Shown here: positions 20,922 through 28,056 of the stretch, piece by piece
Layout: every line of letters starts with the position of its first letter
Position numbering within the stretch: the stretch's first letter is position 1
DNA from: Labrys sp. WJW
Lineage (GTDB): Bacteria > Pseudomonadota > Alphaproteobacteria > Rhizobiales > Labraceae
DNA length: 64,000 nucleotides
NCBI RefSeq assembly: GCF_001676615.1
Contig: NZ_LYXZ01000008.1
Span: 1 to 64,000 of the forward strand
Direction of reading: 5' to 3'
Notes under the pieces: model-generated
Database searches by the model: none
What the model saw: the letters and a program-made list of their open reading frames with translations, nothing else
What the model was told of the DNA's origin: nothing
Program-made: the position numbers and the translations under genes

Positions 20922-22189
20922 GGGCAGGTTTCTCTGGCGGCTCCGGCCGGTCCACCAACCGTCGTCTGTCTGGGAATGAGGTCATTGACACCGACGGAGG
21001 CGACGTCGCCTTCCATATAGGCGCCCAGCCCCGGTGTCAGGATCCTTACCACATGGGCAAGGGGTGAGGGAGAGGCGAGGTCGAACAGGAAGACATCCTC
21101 GCAGCCGGCATTGGCCAGCGCCTGCAGCGTCACACTCAGGCGCTCGGCGTCCGAAAGACTGCTTCGGCTGGGATAGCGCTCGGCCAGGAATGACAGCGTC
21201 ACCGCCTCTTCCCTTGGCAAGGGCACGATGCTGCTCGCGACGCAATATTGGGAAGGGTCCATGTCGTCCCGAGCGCCGGCTATATTGGTCAGGCGCGACT
21301 GCACCGCTTCCAGCAGCGCAGCCAGCATGGCCTCCCCTGCATCGAGGCGGCAGGCATAGCCCCCGGATAGTCGCTCCCCGGCTCCTTGCTCGTCCAAGAC
21401 GGGCCGGCTTATCACAGCCCCGACAACGGGAAGGTCCGTCTTGCCCCTGACATGGTAGAAATGGGGAACCAGGCCTGCGGCGGACACCTTGCCGACGGCT
21501 TCGTCGAGCCCGGCATGCAAGCCCGGCTGCCACAGCAATTGCCGTGCGAAAGCGCTGGAAAGCCCGAAGAGCTCCACCGGCAGGGTGGCATCCCGTTCAA
21601 TGGCTTCGAACAAGGCCCGGGTGGCGGCGAACTCGAATGTCCGCCCGGCGGCAAGGCCGGTGGACGCCACGGTAAAGGCCCTGTAGTCCCAGGGGAATCC
21701 CACGCGCGTATCGAGCCCGATCAGTTCATAGGGCGCATAGACCTCCGCACCGGACCGCTGATGGATGCCGCGGACCCAGGCGCGCTGGCGCAGGGGATCG
21801 AAGAGAGCGTATTTGCAGCGCGACAATCTCTCGAGAGGCACGAGCCTGCGTCCGCGAGCTGCCATCTCCGTCGTCGTCGCGAATTCGCAGACCAGTTCTT
21901 TCGTCTGCTCGGCAACCGCTCCCTCGATCGATTCCATGATGGCGCCGATCCGCGCCTGCTCATGCGTCAGGCCCTTGCCCTGGCTGACCGACAAGGCCCG
22001 GGAATTGGGCCGCGTCGCAAACCAGACGGGAATGCCGATGATATCAAGCCCAGTGATGTCACCGCAGCGTGTGATGCGGAACGGCGCCAATGACTGCGGA
22101 GAAAACGGCGAATCGCAATCCGCCGCCTTCCCTGGATCCGCCGGGAGCAACTCCCCTCTTTCGAGAGGATGGTGCAGTTGATCAGGCAT
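20918..22189 (-). CDS. YcaO-domain enzyme A (ATP-dependent peptide/protein backbone modification)
   Basis: YcaO enzymes use ATP to activate a peptide-bond oxygen, giving azolines, amidines or, with TfuA, thioamides. The 423-residue protein has the YcaO ATP/Mg signatures: SQGKGLTHEQARIGAIMESI at 69-88 (glutamates 86 and 89), ALFEAIERDA at 192-201 and EAVQSRLTNIAG at 294-305. The C-terminus is not the proline-rich PxPxP tail of azoline-forming YcaOs. With the TfuA partner this favours thioamide-type chemistry (inference). The N-terminal 30 residues are unconserved with enzyme B. Its ATG overlaps the stop of the small protein gene by one base (TAATG), and tfuA follows with a 4-base overlap. Confidence 0.9.
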   Translation of the reverse strand: MPDQLHHPLERGELLPADPGKAADCDSPFSPQSLAPFRITRCGDITGLDIIGIPVWFATRPNSRALSVSQGKGLTHEQARIGAIMESIEGAVAEQTKELVCEFATTTEMAARGRRLVPLERLSRCKYALFDPLRQRAWVRGIHQRSGAEVYAPYELIGLDTRVGFPWDYRAFTVASTGLAAGRTFEFAATRALFEAIERDATLPVELFGLSSAFARQLLWQPGLHAGLDEAVGKVSAAGLVPHFYHVRGKTDLPVVGAVISRPVLDEQGAGERLSGGYACRLDAGEAMLAALLEAVQSRLTNIAGARDDMDPSQYCVASSIVPLPREEAVTLSFLAERYPSRSSLSDAERLSVTLQALANAGCEDVFLFDLASPSPLAHVVRILTPGLGAYMEGDVASVGVNDLIPRQTTVGGPAGAARETCP

Positions 22190-22842
22190 TATTTGCCGGC
22201 ATCATCCGACAGGACCGCATTTTGCAGCGTATCGCCGTCCGAACCGATCAGCTGCCGCAGCGCGGCCTCGACCGGAGAATAGATGCCCGCATTCGATTGA
22301 ATGGTCGTCTGGATGCCGGCATGGGGTTGGATACCGGCCTGGTTGGTAATCCCAGCCTGATTGGTGATGCCGGCTTGATTGGTGATACCGGCCTGGGATT
22401 GAACGCCAGCCTGGGACTGTACGCCGGCTTGGGACTGTACGCCGGCTTGGGACTGCACCCCTGCCTGGGACTGCACGCCAGCTTGACTTTGGACGCCGGC
22501 CTGGCTCTGGATCCCCGCATGCAACTGGCCGTTGGCATCCGTGAAAATATCGGTTCCGAATGCAAAATCGACCTCGGACAGCCGCACGCCGGCAGCCACG
22601 AGCGCTTCGATACCCTGGGCACTGCTGGGGTCTATGCCGCTTCCCGATGCGGTCGGCGCACGGCAGTCCGCCATCAGCCGCCACAGGGCCGCAACGACTT
22701 TCGCGTAGCCGTCACTCGAGGTTGCCTGGCTGTATTTCACGATCTCATCGTGACTGATTTCGACAACGCGCAACGGACTCATCTTGATGAGTACAACCCC
22801 GGCGCCCCGGTTTCCGATGACGAACATCCGCTCGGTGGACAT
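22189..22842 (-). CDS. YcaO-associated small protein A with hexapeptide repeats
   Basis: I do not recognise this family. The start is at 22842, because AAAGGAGCAGGAGGGGAT lies directly upstream; an in-frame ATG at 22887 lacks such a site. The protein is 217 residues. Residues 5-100 resemble small protein B (FVIGNRGAGVVLIKMSPLRV; DGYAKVVAALWRLMAD; VDFAFGTDIF). Residues 108-189 are about 13 six-residue units: six QAGVQS, three QAGITN and variants HAGIQS, QAGIQP, HAGIQT, NAGIYS. Residues 190-217 match the end of B again (TLQNAVLSDD). Stop and next start overlap (TAATG). It may be the substrate of the YcaO/TfuA pair, with the repeats as modified units. It may instead be a partner protein with a repeat insert, perhaps a short beta-helix. 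The only cysteine is in ADCRAP. Confidence 0.7.
   Translation of the reverse strand: MSTERMFVIGNRGAGVVLIKMSPLRVVEISHDEIVKYSQATSSDGYAKVVAALWRLMADCRAPTASGSGIDPSSAQGIEALVAAGVRLSEVDFAFGTDIFTDANGQLHAGIQSQAGVQSQAGVQSQAGVQSQAGVQSQAGVQSQAGVQSQAGITNQAGITNQAGITNQAGIQPHAGIQTTIQSNAGIYSPVEAALRQLIGSDGDTLQNAVLSDDAGK
22276..22521 (-). repeat. In-frame 18-bp tandem repeat array in small protein A
   Basis: The minus strand repeats units such as CAAGCCGGCGTACAGTCC, two copies of which are identical, with synonymous changes in others. About 13 units of 18 bp fill 246 bases; one unit near the 3' end is shorter by two codons (TIQS). The synonymous differences suggest selection on the peptide rather than very recent slippage, while the two identical neighbours point to some recent duplication. 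Confidence 0.9.
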
Positions 22843-23013
22843 ATCCCCTCCTGCTCCTTTCAAAAAGACAGCAACCCTCGAATGCACGCCAGCTTATGGA
22901 ATTTTATTTCGCACAAATCGATAATTGCTATCCAACGCCACCCCAATACACGAGTGAAAGACTTTAATCTCTATATTTAAAGTCAAATTCGATAATTTTT
23001 GGAGATGACAAAC

Positions 23014-24981
23014 TCAATCCAAGCCGGCTATTCTTAATCCTTCCGCACATAGATTGATGTCTTCGCTGCGCCGATCCGGTGCGAGACGAGCCATCTCGAG
23101 CGCCGTTGCGCCGGGATACATTTCAGCGAGCTTCCTGCCATATTGGCGCGCCACGTCCACATTGCCCATGAGGCCGTGGCACATGGCCAGGACGCGCAGC
23201 ACCGCATCTTCGCTGCTCATGTTCTTGCAAAGCTCAATTCCCGTGGCGAAATCCCTGCGCCGGATCGCGATGGTGCAACCGAACCACCAGTAATAGTCCG
23301 GCGGGAACGGATTGAGCTCCAGCGCCCGCTGGAAGCGCTCCCAACCGGTGTCGGCGAAGCCGAGATGCGACAGGGCATCGGCATGGTGGGACAAGAGGTC
23401 AGCCGAATGCGGATTCAGCGCCTCTGCGACCAGGAATTTCTCGGCCGCATAGTCGAAATCACGCTGATAAAGCGCGACGACCGCCGCCATCCAGTGGCCC
23501 TCGCCGATGCCGCCATCGATGGCGAGCGCCGTTTCGGCCTCGTGACGGGCCTGGTGCAGGAGATAGGGATCATTCCCCCCGAGCATCAGCCATTCGAGCT
23601 GCAGGGTCTGGGCGATGCGGGCATGGGCCGGCGCAAAGTACCGGTCTTCGCCAATGGCCTGCTTGAACTCCGCCCGGGCCCGGCGCAGTTTCGGCAGGTC
23701 GCAATTCTTCAGGCGGGTCTGGCCTTCCAGATAATGCCGGTAGGCGTTCGGCTTCGGGTCGGCCCGCATCCGGTCGAGCTGGTCGCGCTCGATCTCGCTC
23801 GCGAGCGTCGACGAGATCTGCCGGGTAATGCGCCTGAAGGTGGAAGGCAGTTTGTCCAGGCCGATCGGATATTCCGCCGCCCAGATGATCTCGGCGCCGG
23901 GCTGCCGCGTCAGTCTCAGAGCCATATGCTCGCCATCGGGAAGCATGAAGCCTGAAATGAGATAGCCGCTTCTCAGCGCGGCCAGCCGCTCTGCGTCCGG
24001 CGAATCCGCGACCTCGAAGCTGCTATGGGGTGCAATCACCGCGAAGGTTCGATGGCGCGACAGGTCATTGGCCACGTCCTCGATGAGAGCACGATGCAGA
24101 TAATGGAGATTGTCGCCCGCCAACGCCTTGGGAGGGAACAAGGCAACCCTCGGCAGGCCGACCAGGCTGCGCGTTGCCGAGACTTCCCGGTCGGCGTCGC
24201 CCTGCATCTCGCTGGACCGGTCCGACACCACATGCAGCCGCGCTCTCGGCGCGTTCGCCAGGATGCGCCGCATCGCCGCCATCGTCTCGGGACGCGGCTC
24301 GCTGTCCAATTCCTGCTTCAGAACGGAAACGAGCGTGGCATAGGTGCGGTTCACCGCATCGAAATTGCCGTTTCGCCCATAGGCCTCGAGCAAAGCTCGA
24401 TAGCTTTCCTCGCGCTCCGGCTCCAGGGCCAGCATGCGTTCGCCGATGATATCGATCTCACGCTCGGGCGCACGCCCAAAGCGGGTCATTTCCAACAGCA
24501 CATCGGCGGCCAAGCCGAGCACGAGGCGGCGGAAGCGTTCGCGCTCACCGCGGAACCATTGCGCCAGTTCGCCGCCGCCGGTGTCGACGGTGTCGAGGAG
24601 ATCGCCTCGCGCCAGCAGCACCGCCTCCACCCGCTCGGCGAGCACCGCCGATTTCTGCAGGGCAAGGATGCACGCCAGATCGGAGCGATGCGCACTGGAG
24701 CCAGCCATCAGATGGGAGCCGCTGGTCTCGATCAGGGGCTCCTCATAAGGCCAGCACCTGTGAATGCGCACCAGCAGCTGACGCAGATTGGTCAGCGCCT
24801 TCTCCTCGGGCGCATCATCCCAGAGCAAGGCCGCCACCGCTTGACGGCTCATCCGGCCGCTGCCGGCGAGCAGCAGCATGGCGATGAGAATGTAACCCTT
24901 GGCCGGAAATACCCCCTCGGTCGGCTTGGCCATGTGAGGCACGCCGACCAGATGAACGATCATGTCCCGCTCAGCATTCAT
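23014..24981 (-). CDS. SARP-like regulator A (winged helix-BTAD-TPR)
   Basis: The protein is 655 residues. Residues 1-95 form an OmpR/SARP-type winged helix (KGYILIAMLLLAGSGRMSRQ, then LLWDDAPEEKALTNLRQLL). Residues 100-245 look like the bacterial transcriptional activation domain (ERERFRRLVLGLAADVLLEM; MLALEPEREESYRALLEAYG). Residues 275-395 resemble the TolB/FlgO-like domain of CadC-type regulators (VIAPHSSFEVAD; LISGFMLPDG). Residues 410-640 are TPR-like helices (ALNPHSADLLSHHADALSHLG). It has no receiver domain. It lies 171 bases upstream of small protein A, on the same strand, and probably activates module A. Regulators B and C have exactly the same length. Confidence 0.85.
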   Translation of the reverse strand: MNAERDMIVHLVGVPHMAKPTEGVFPAKGYILIAMLLLAGSGRMSRQAVAALLWDDAPEEKALTNLRQLLVRIHRCWPYEEPLIETSGSHLMAGSSAHRSDLACILALQKSAVLAERVEAVLLARGDLLDTVDTGGGELAQWFRGERERFRRLVLGLAADVLLEMTRFGRAPEREIDIIGERMLALEPEREESYRALLEAYGRNGNFDAVNRTYATLVSVLKQELDSEPRPETMAAMRRILANAPRARLHVVSDRSSEMQGDADREVSATRSLVGLPRVALFPPKALAGDNLHYLHRALIEDVANDLSRHRTFAVIAPHSSFEVADSPDAERLAALRSGYLISGFMLPDGEHMALRLTRQPGAEIIWAAEYPIGLDKLPSTFRRITRQISSTLASEIERDQLDRMRADPKPNAYRHYLEGQTRLKNCDLPKLRRARAEFKQAIGEDRYFAPAHARIAQTLQLEWLMLGGNDPYLLHQARHEAETALAIDGGIGEGHWMAAVVALYQRDFDYAAEKFLVAEALNPHSADLLSHHADALSHLGFADTGWERFQRALELNPFPPDYYWWFGCTIAIRRRDFATGIELCKNMSSEDAVLRVLAMCHGLMGNVDVARQYGRKLAEMYPGATALEMARLAPDRRSEDINLCAEGLRIAGLD

Positions 24982-25543
24982 TCGTCGATCCCAGCTCCCT
25001 TCGCATGGTTGACGGACGAAAACCGCGCCCGCTCCCCCATAAGGCCTGGCACTATCGATCCGAACAACGCCGGCTCGCGCTCGTGGGAAACTCGCGCGAG
25101 CACCGCCAAGTTCGTGAACCGTGGCGACACTGTGTTACAAAATCTATTCAAGTCAATGAATTGACCGGGAATCCTCGCCTCAAGTCACACCGGCGTCACA
25201 CCAGCCATCAAATCATGAAAGTATAAAATAAGCATTTTTTTCAAAAATCCTTAGGTAATCTGTAATTTTATTGAAACTCACCCCCGCAAAATCGAAACAA
25301 TTACCATTGACAGATAAATAATACAAAAAATAAACATAAACAAATAATATTAATACATAAAATTTACACGGAAAAGATAAATCTGCGTTGAGGTTCTCCG
25401 AAAATATACTGCCAATCTCCCAGAGAATAGCGGGGATTCTCGGTTTTTGGATCTCCCTCGCCCCCATGAGCGGGACTCCCGGAAAGACGCGCTTTCCCTG
25501 CTTCTACATTGCTACTTCCGTCATTGCGCTCCGGCCGGCACGG
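24982..25543. other. AT-rich spacer between YcaO B and regulator A
   Basis: These 562 bases hold no gene I can support. The part at 25200-25400 is extremely AT-rich (runs such as AAATAATACAAAAAATAAAC), unlike the flanking GC-rich genes. It presumably holds the regulator A promoter and the end of the YcaO B transcript; small hairpins occur at 25471-25497. An 84-codon minus-strand frame at 25213-25467 is discussed under rejected items. Confidence 0.6.
25150..25219 (-). promoter_or_regulatory. Conserved upstream element of regulator A with 11-bp direct repeat
   Basis: Plus-strand AAGTCAA (25150), GTCACAC (25184), GTCACAC (25195) and AATCATGAA (25211) recur upstream of regulator B. From AAGTCAA to the second heptamer is 45 bases in both. 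The heptamer pair has an 11-bp period, the spacing at which SARP regulators bind direct repeats. The element lies 169-238 bases before the start codon. An operator role is inferred. Confidence 0.5.
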
Positions 25544-26737
25544 TCACACCACCGTTCCGACCAGGTCCTCCAGGCCGATATCGGAGACGCCGTCCTCCAC
25601 GAAAGTCTTGAGGCCCGGCACCAGGGCGCGCACCACATGCACGCCCTCGACCGGCCCTGGAAGATCGAAAAGAAAGATCTCCGCATGGCCGGCCTCCGCG
25701 AGCTTGCCTGCGACGATGTCGAGCTGTGCGGCATGCGTCCGCTCTTCCGCCCGCAGTAGAGGCGGCTGGCGATGACGCTCGGCGAACTCGGCCAGACCGG
25801 GCGCCCCCGGATCCGGAGCGGGCAGAGTGTCGCCCCGCGTTTCGTAGAAATCCGGCTCGAGATCGTCGCGGGCCCCGCCAATATGGGTGAGCCGCGATTG
25901 CACCGCCTCCAGCAAGGCCGCCAGCGCAGCGGCTCCGGCATCGAGCCGGCAGGCCTCGCCCCCGGAAAAGCGCTCGCCGCCGCCCGCCTCGCCAACCACC
26001 GGCCGCACGATCGCGGCGCTGACCACCGGCAGGCCGAGGCGATTGGTCTTGTCGAAGAAGCGCGGCTCCAGCCCGGCGGCGCACACCTTGGCGACGGCCT
26101 CGTCCAGTCCCGCATGCACGCCGGCCTGCCAGCGCATTTGGCGCGACGTCGCCTCGAGATGGCCGAACGCATCGGAGAAGGTGGTCGCATCATGCTCCAC
26201 CAGTTCCAGCAGAGCGGCCAGGGCGGCAAATTCGAAACTCGGCCCGGCGGCAAGCCCCGCCGAGCTGATATGGAAGGCATCCCGATCCCAGGGAAACTCC
26301 TCGCGCATGTCGAGCCCGATGAGTTCATAGGGTGCGAAGACCGGCTCCCCGCTGCCATGGGCAATGCCGCGCACCCAGGCGCGTGGGGTCTCCTCGTCAT
26401 AGGCTTCGGCCCGGAAACGCACGAGTTCTTCCAGCGGAACCAGGCGCCGGCCGCGGGTCAGCATCTCCTCCGCCGTGCCGAATTCGGCGATCAAAGCCTT
26501 GGTCTGCTCGGCGACGGCGCCTTCCACCGCCTCCATGATGGCGGATATGCGCGCCTGCTCATGCGTCAATCCCTTGCCCTGGCTCACGGCGATGGAACGG
26601 GCATTGGGCCGGGTCGCAAACCAGACGGGAATGCCGACAATGTCGAGCTCTGTCAGGTCGCCCACCCGCGTGATGCCAAAGGGCACGAGAGGCGGATGAT
26701 GGAAAGCAGATGCTGGCTTCATGGTTGGGGCGGTCAT
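25544..26737 (-). CDS. YcaO-domain enzyme B
   Basis: This is a 397-residue paralogue of enzyme A. The same signatures are present: SQGKGLTHEQARISAIMEAV, LLELVEHDAT and EAVQSRLTHIGGARDD. It lacks the extra N-terminal 25 residues of A and has no proline-rich C-terminus. It is the last gene of module B, 15 bases after the PaiB-type gene. The module has no tfuA of its own. It may share the TfuA of module A, or it may carry out TfuA-independent chemistry. The start is ATG at 26737; a TTG at 26740 is immediately upstream and no clear ribosome site decides between them. The substrate is unknown; small protein B is the nearest candidate. Confidence 0.88.
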   Translation of the reverse strand: MTAPTMKPASAFHHPPLVPFGITRVGDLTELDIVGIPVWFATRPNARSIAVSQGKGLTHEQARISAIMEAVEGAVAEQTKALIAEFGTAEEMLTRGRRLVPLEELVRFRAEAYDEETPRAWVRGIAHGSGEPVFAPYELIGLDMREEFPWDRDAFHISSAGLAAGPSFEFAALAALLELVEHDATTFSDAFGHLEATSRQMRWQAGVHAGLDEAVAKVCAAGLEPRFFDKTNRLGLPVVSAAIVRPVVGEAGGGERFSGGEACRLDAGAAALAALLEAVQSRLTHIGGARDDLEPDFYETRGDTLPAPDPGAPGLAEFAERHRQPPLLRAEERTHAAQLDIVAGKLAEAGHAEIFLFDLPGPVEGVHVVRALVPGLKTFVEDGVSDIGLEDLVGTVV

Positions 26738-26752
26738 CAATCGATGAGCCGG

Positions 26753-27379
26753 CTATTTGGTGGTATTGGTCATAAGGTCCGCCATGACCGCATCGCCCTC
26801 CGCCGTCAAGCCTTCGATGACGCTGCTGCGATAGGGCTCCGGCCGGTTCTGACTGAGCTTCCATTTGCCCTCGATGCTGGTAATCGCGATCTCCAGCCCG
26901 ATAATGCCCTTGATCTGCCCCTTCATGAAAGATGGCGGCGCACTCTCGGGCTGCCAGGGCCGTGATCGCCCGGCCTCGACCAGATTGGTCAGGGCGGTGA
27001 CATGCTCGCGCAGCCAGCGCGGATTTTCGGTCGACCTCAAACGGCCATGGACATGGACGGTGACGTAGTTCCAGGTCGGCACGGCCTTGCCGCCCTCCAC
27101 CTTGTCGACATACCAGCTCGGCGTGATATAGTGCATCGGCCCCTGGAAGATCGCCAGTACCTCCAGGGCCGGGTCGTGATCGACCGCCATATGATTGTTA
27201 CGGTTGAGATGGCCCCGCAACACGCCCTTGCGCCCCTTGTCGGCCACCAGGAACAAGGGGATGTGATTAGCCTGAAGGCGCCCCCGCTCATGGGTGACGA
27301 CCGTCGCCAGCGGATGATCGCGCATCAAGGCGTGAAGCACCTCCACGCGCTCTTCCCGGAAATATCGAGGGTTATACAA
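26753..27379 (-). CDS. PaiB-type FMN-binding protein in module B
   Basis: This 208-residue protein of the PaiB family has a flavin-binding split-barrel fold. Typical stretches are MYNPRYFRE at the start, ANHIPLFLV near 42, LRGHLNRNNH near 54, YITPSWYVDK near 84, PTWNYVTVHVHG near 100 and GIIGLEIAITSIEGKWKLSQNR near 163. PaiB of Bacillus represses protease and sporulation genes, and relatives are annotated as FMN-binding negative transcriptional regulators. Its place between small protein B and YcaO B suggests either regulation or a flavin-dependent step on the modified product; both are inference. The gap to YcaO B is 15 bases, so they are co-transcribed. Confidence 0.88.
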   Translation of the reverse strand: MYNPRYFREERVEVLHALMRDHPLATVVTHERGRLQANHIPLFLVADKGRKGVLRGHLNRNNHMAVDHDPALEVLAIFQGPMHYITPSWYVDKVEGGKAVPTWNYVTVHVHGRLRSTENPRWLREHVTALTNLVEAGRSRPWQPESAPPSFMKGQIKGIIGLEIAITSIEGKWKLSQNRPEPYRSSVIEGLTAEGDAVMADLMTNTTK

Positions 27380-27404
27380 GGCTCACCTCATACTTCCACG
27401 AACT

Positions 27405-27472
27405 CGGCATCGCAAAACAGAACCGAACCGTTTGGAGCAAAGCACGATATCCGAAATCGCACTTTGCTCCAG
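27405..27472. repeat. Dispersed palindromic repeat R1 (degenerate copy inside module B)
   Basis: CATCGCAAAACAGAACCGAACC is followed by the hairpin GGAGCAAAGCACGATAT / AATCGCACTTTGCTCC (27434-27470). It lies in the 152-base space between small protein B and the PaiB-type gene, so it may be transcribed within the operon. Confidence 0.6.
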
Positions 27473-27531
27473 CTCGCCGTCTTGACGCATTGCCTCGATC
27501 AACAAGTCCGTCAACGTCCTTGAAAAATGCC

Positions 27532-27984
27532 CTAGCAGGCAAAATCGTCGGCATTGCCGTCATCGAGCAACACCGCATCCTGCAGATTGTTGCCGGTTCT
27601 CTGCGTCAGATAGCAAAGCGCCATTTTCAGGGAACGGTTTCGGCCTCGGACGGCTTCGATCGCCGTAGCCGACATGTTCGTGCCGAACGAAAACTCCAGA
27701 TTGCTCAGTTCCGCACCGGCCTCGGCAAGCGAGGCGATGCCGACGATATTCTCGGGCTCAAGCGGCTTGCCTTCACCATTGGCAGCGCGGTGGTCGGCAA
27801 TCACCCGCCAGCAGAGGGCGGCGACCGCCGCATAGCCATCGCAATTGTTCTCCTTGCCAAAACGACGGACCTCCTTGTCGGGAATCCGAACGATGCGGAT
27901 GGGACTCATCTTGATCAGGAAGACGCCGACGCCCCTGTCGCCAATGATGTAGATATGATCTCGATCTCGTCTTATTCCAGCCAT
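27532..27984 (-). CDS. YcaO-associated small protein B (no repeats)
   Basis: This 150-residue homologue of small protein A belongs to a family I do not recognise. It shares YIIGDRGVGVFLIKMSPIRI (about 12-31), DGYAAVAALCWRVIADHRA (about 49-67), LEFSFGTNMS and the C-terminal LQDAVLLDD. The hexapeptide array of A is absent; the two conserved parts are joined by some 30 residues (about AIEAVRGRNRSLKMALCYL). It ends with DDFAC, a C-terminal cysteine that A lacks. The start has GAGAGGG about 5 bases upstream. It lies 72 bases after regulator B and upstream of the PaiB-type and YcaO B genes. Its role, as substrate or as partner of the YcaO enzyme, is open. Confidence 0.72.
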   Translation of the reverse strand: MAGIRRDRDHIYIIGDRGVGVFLIKMSPIRIVRIPDKEVRRFGKENNCDGYAAVAALCWRVIADHRAANGEGKPLEPENIVGIASLAEAGAELSNLEFSFGTNMSATAIEAVRGRNRSLKMALCYLTQRTGNNLQDAVLLDDGNADDFAC

Positions 27985-28056
27985 GCTACCCTCTCTTGAG
28001 TAAATTTACGGTTTTAAGTTTTCTTATTATGAAATTAAGAAGAAGCATTCTGCGAA

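Noticed and set aside
22276..22521. CRISPR array
   Set aside because: The repeats are 18-bp, contiguous, without spacers and in frame in a protein gene; no cas genes are present.
22090..22980. A 296-codon open frame on the plus strand over the hexapeptide array, reading GLGLYAGLGLHP-like repeats
   Set aside because: It is the antisense shadow of the 18-bp repeat. It also overlaps YcaO A, lacks a ribosome site, and the minus frame has conserved homology to small protein B and a strong ribosome site.
25213..25467. An 84-codon minus-strand frame in the AT-rich spacer (MGAREIQKPRIPAILWE...), with GGGAG 8 bases before its ATG
   Set aside because: Most of it is coded by low-complexity AT-rich DNA, giving a Phe/Tyr/Leu-rich stretch. 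There is no counterpart upstream of regulator B, and I recognise no family. A small precursor-like peptide cannot be fully excluded.
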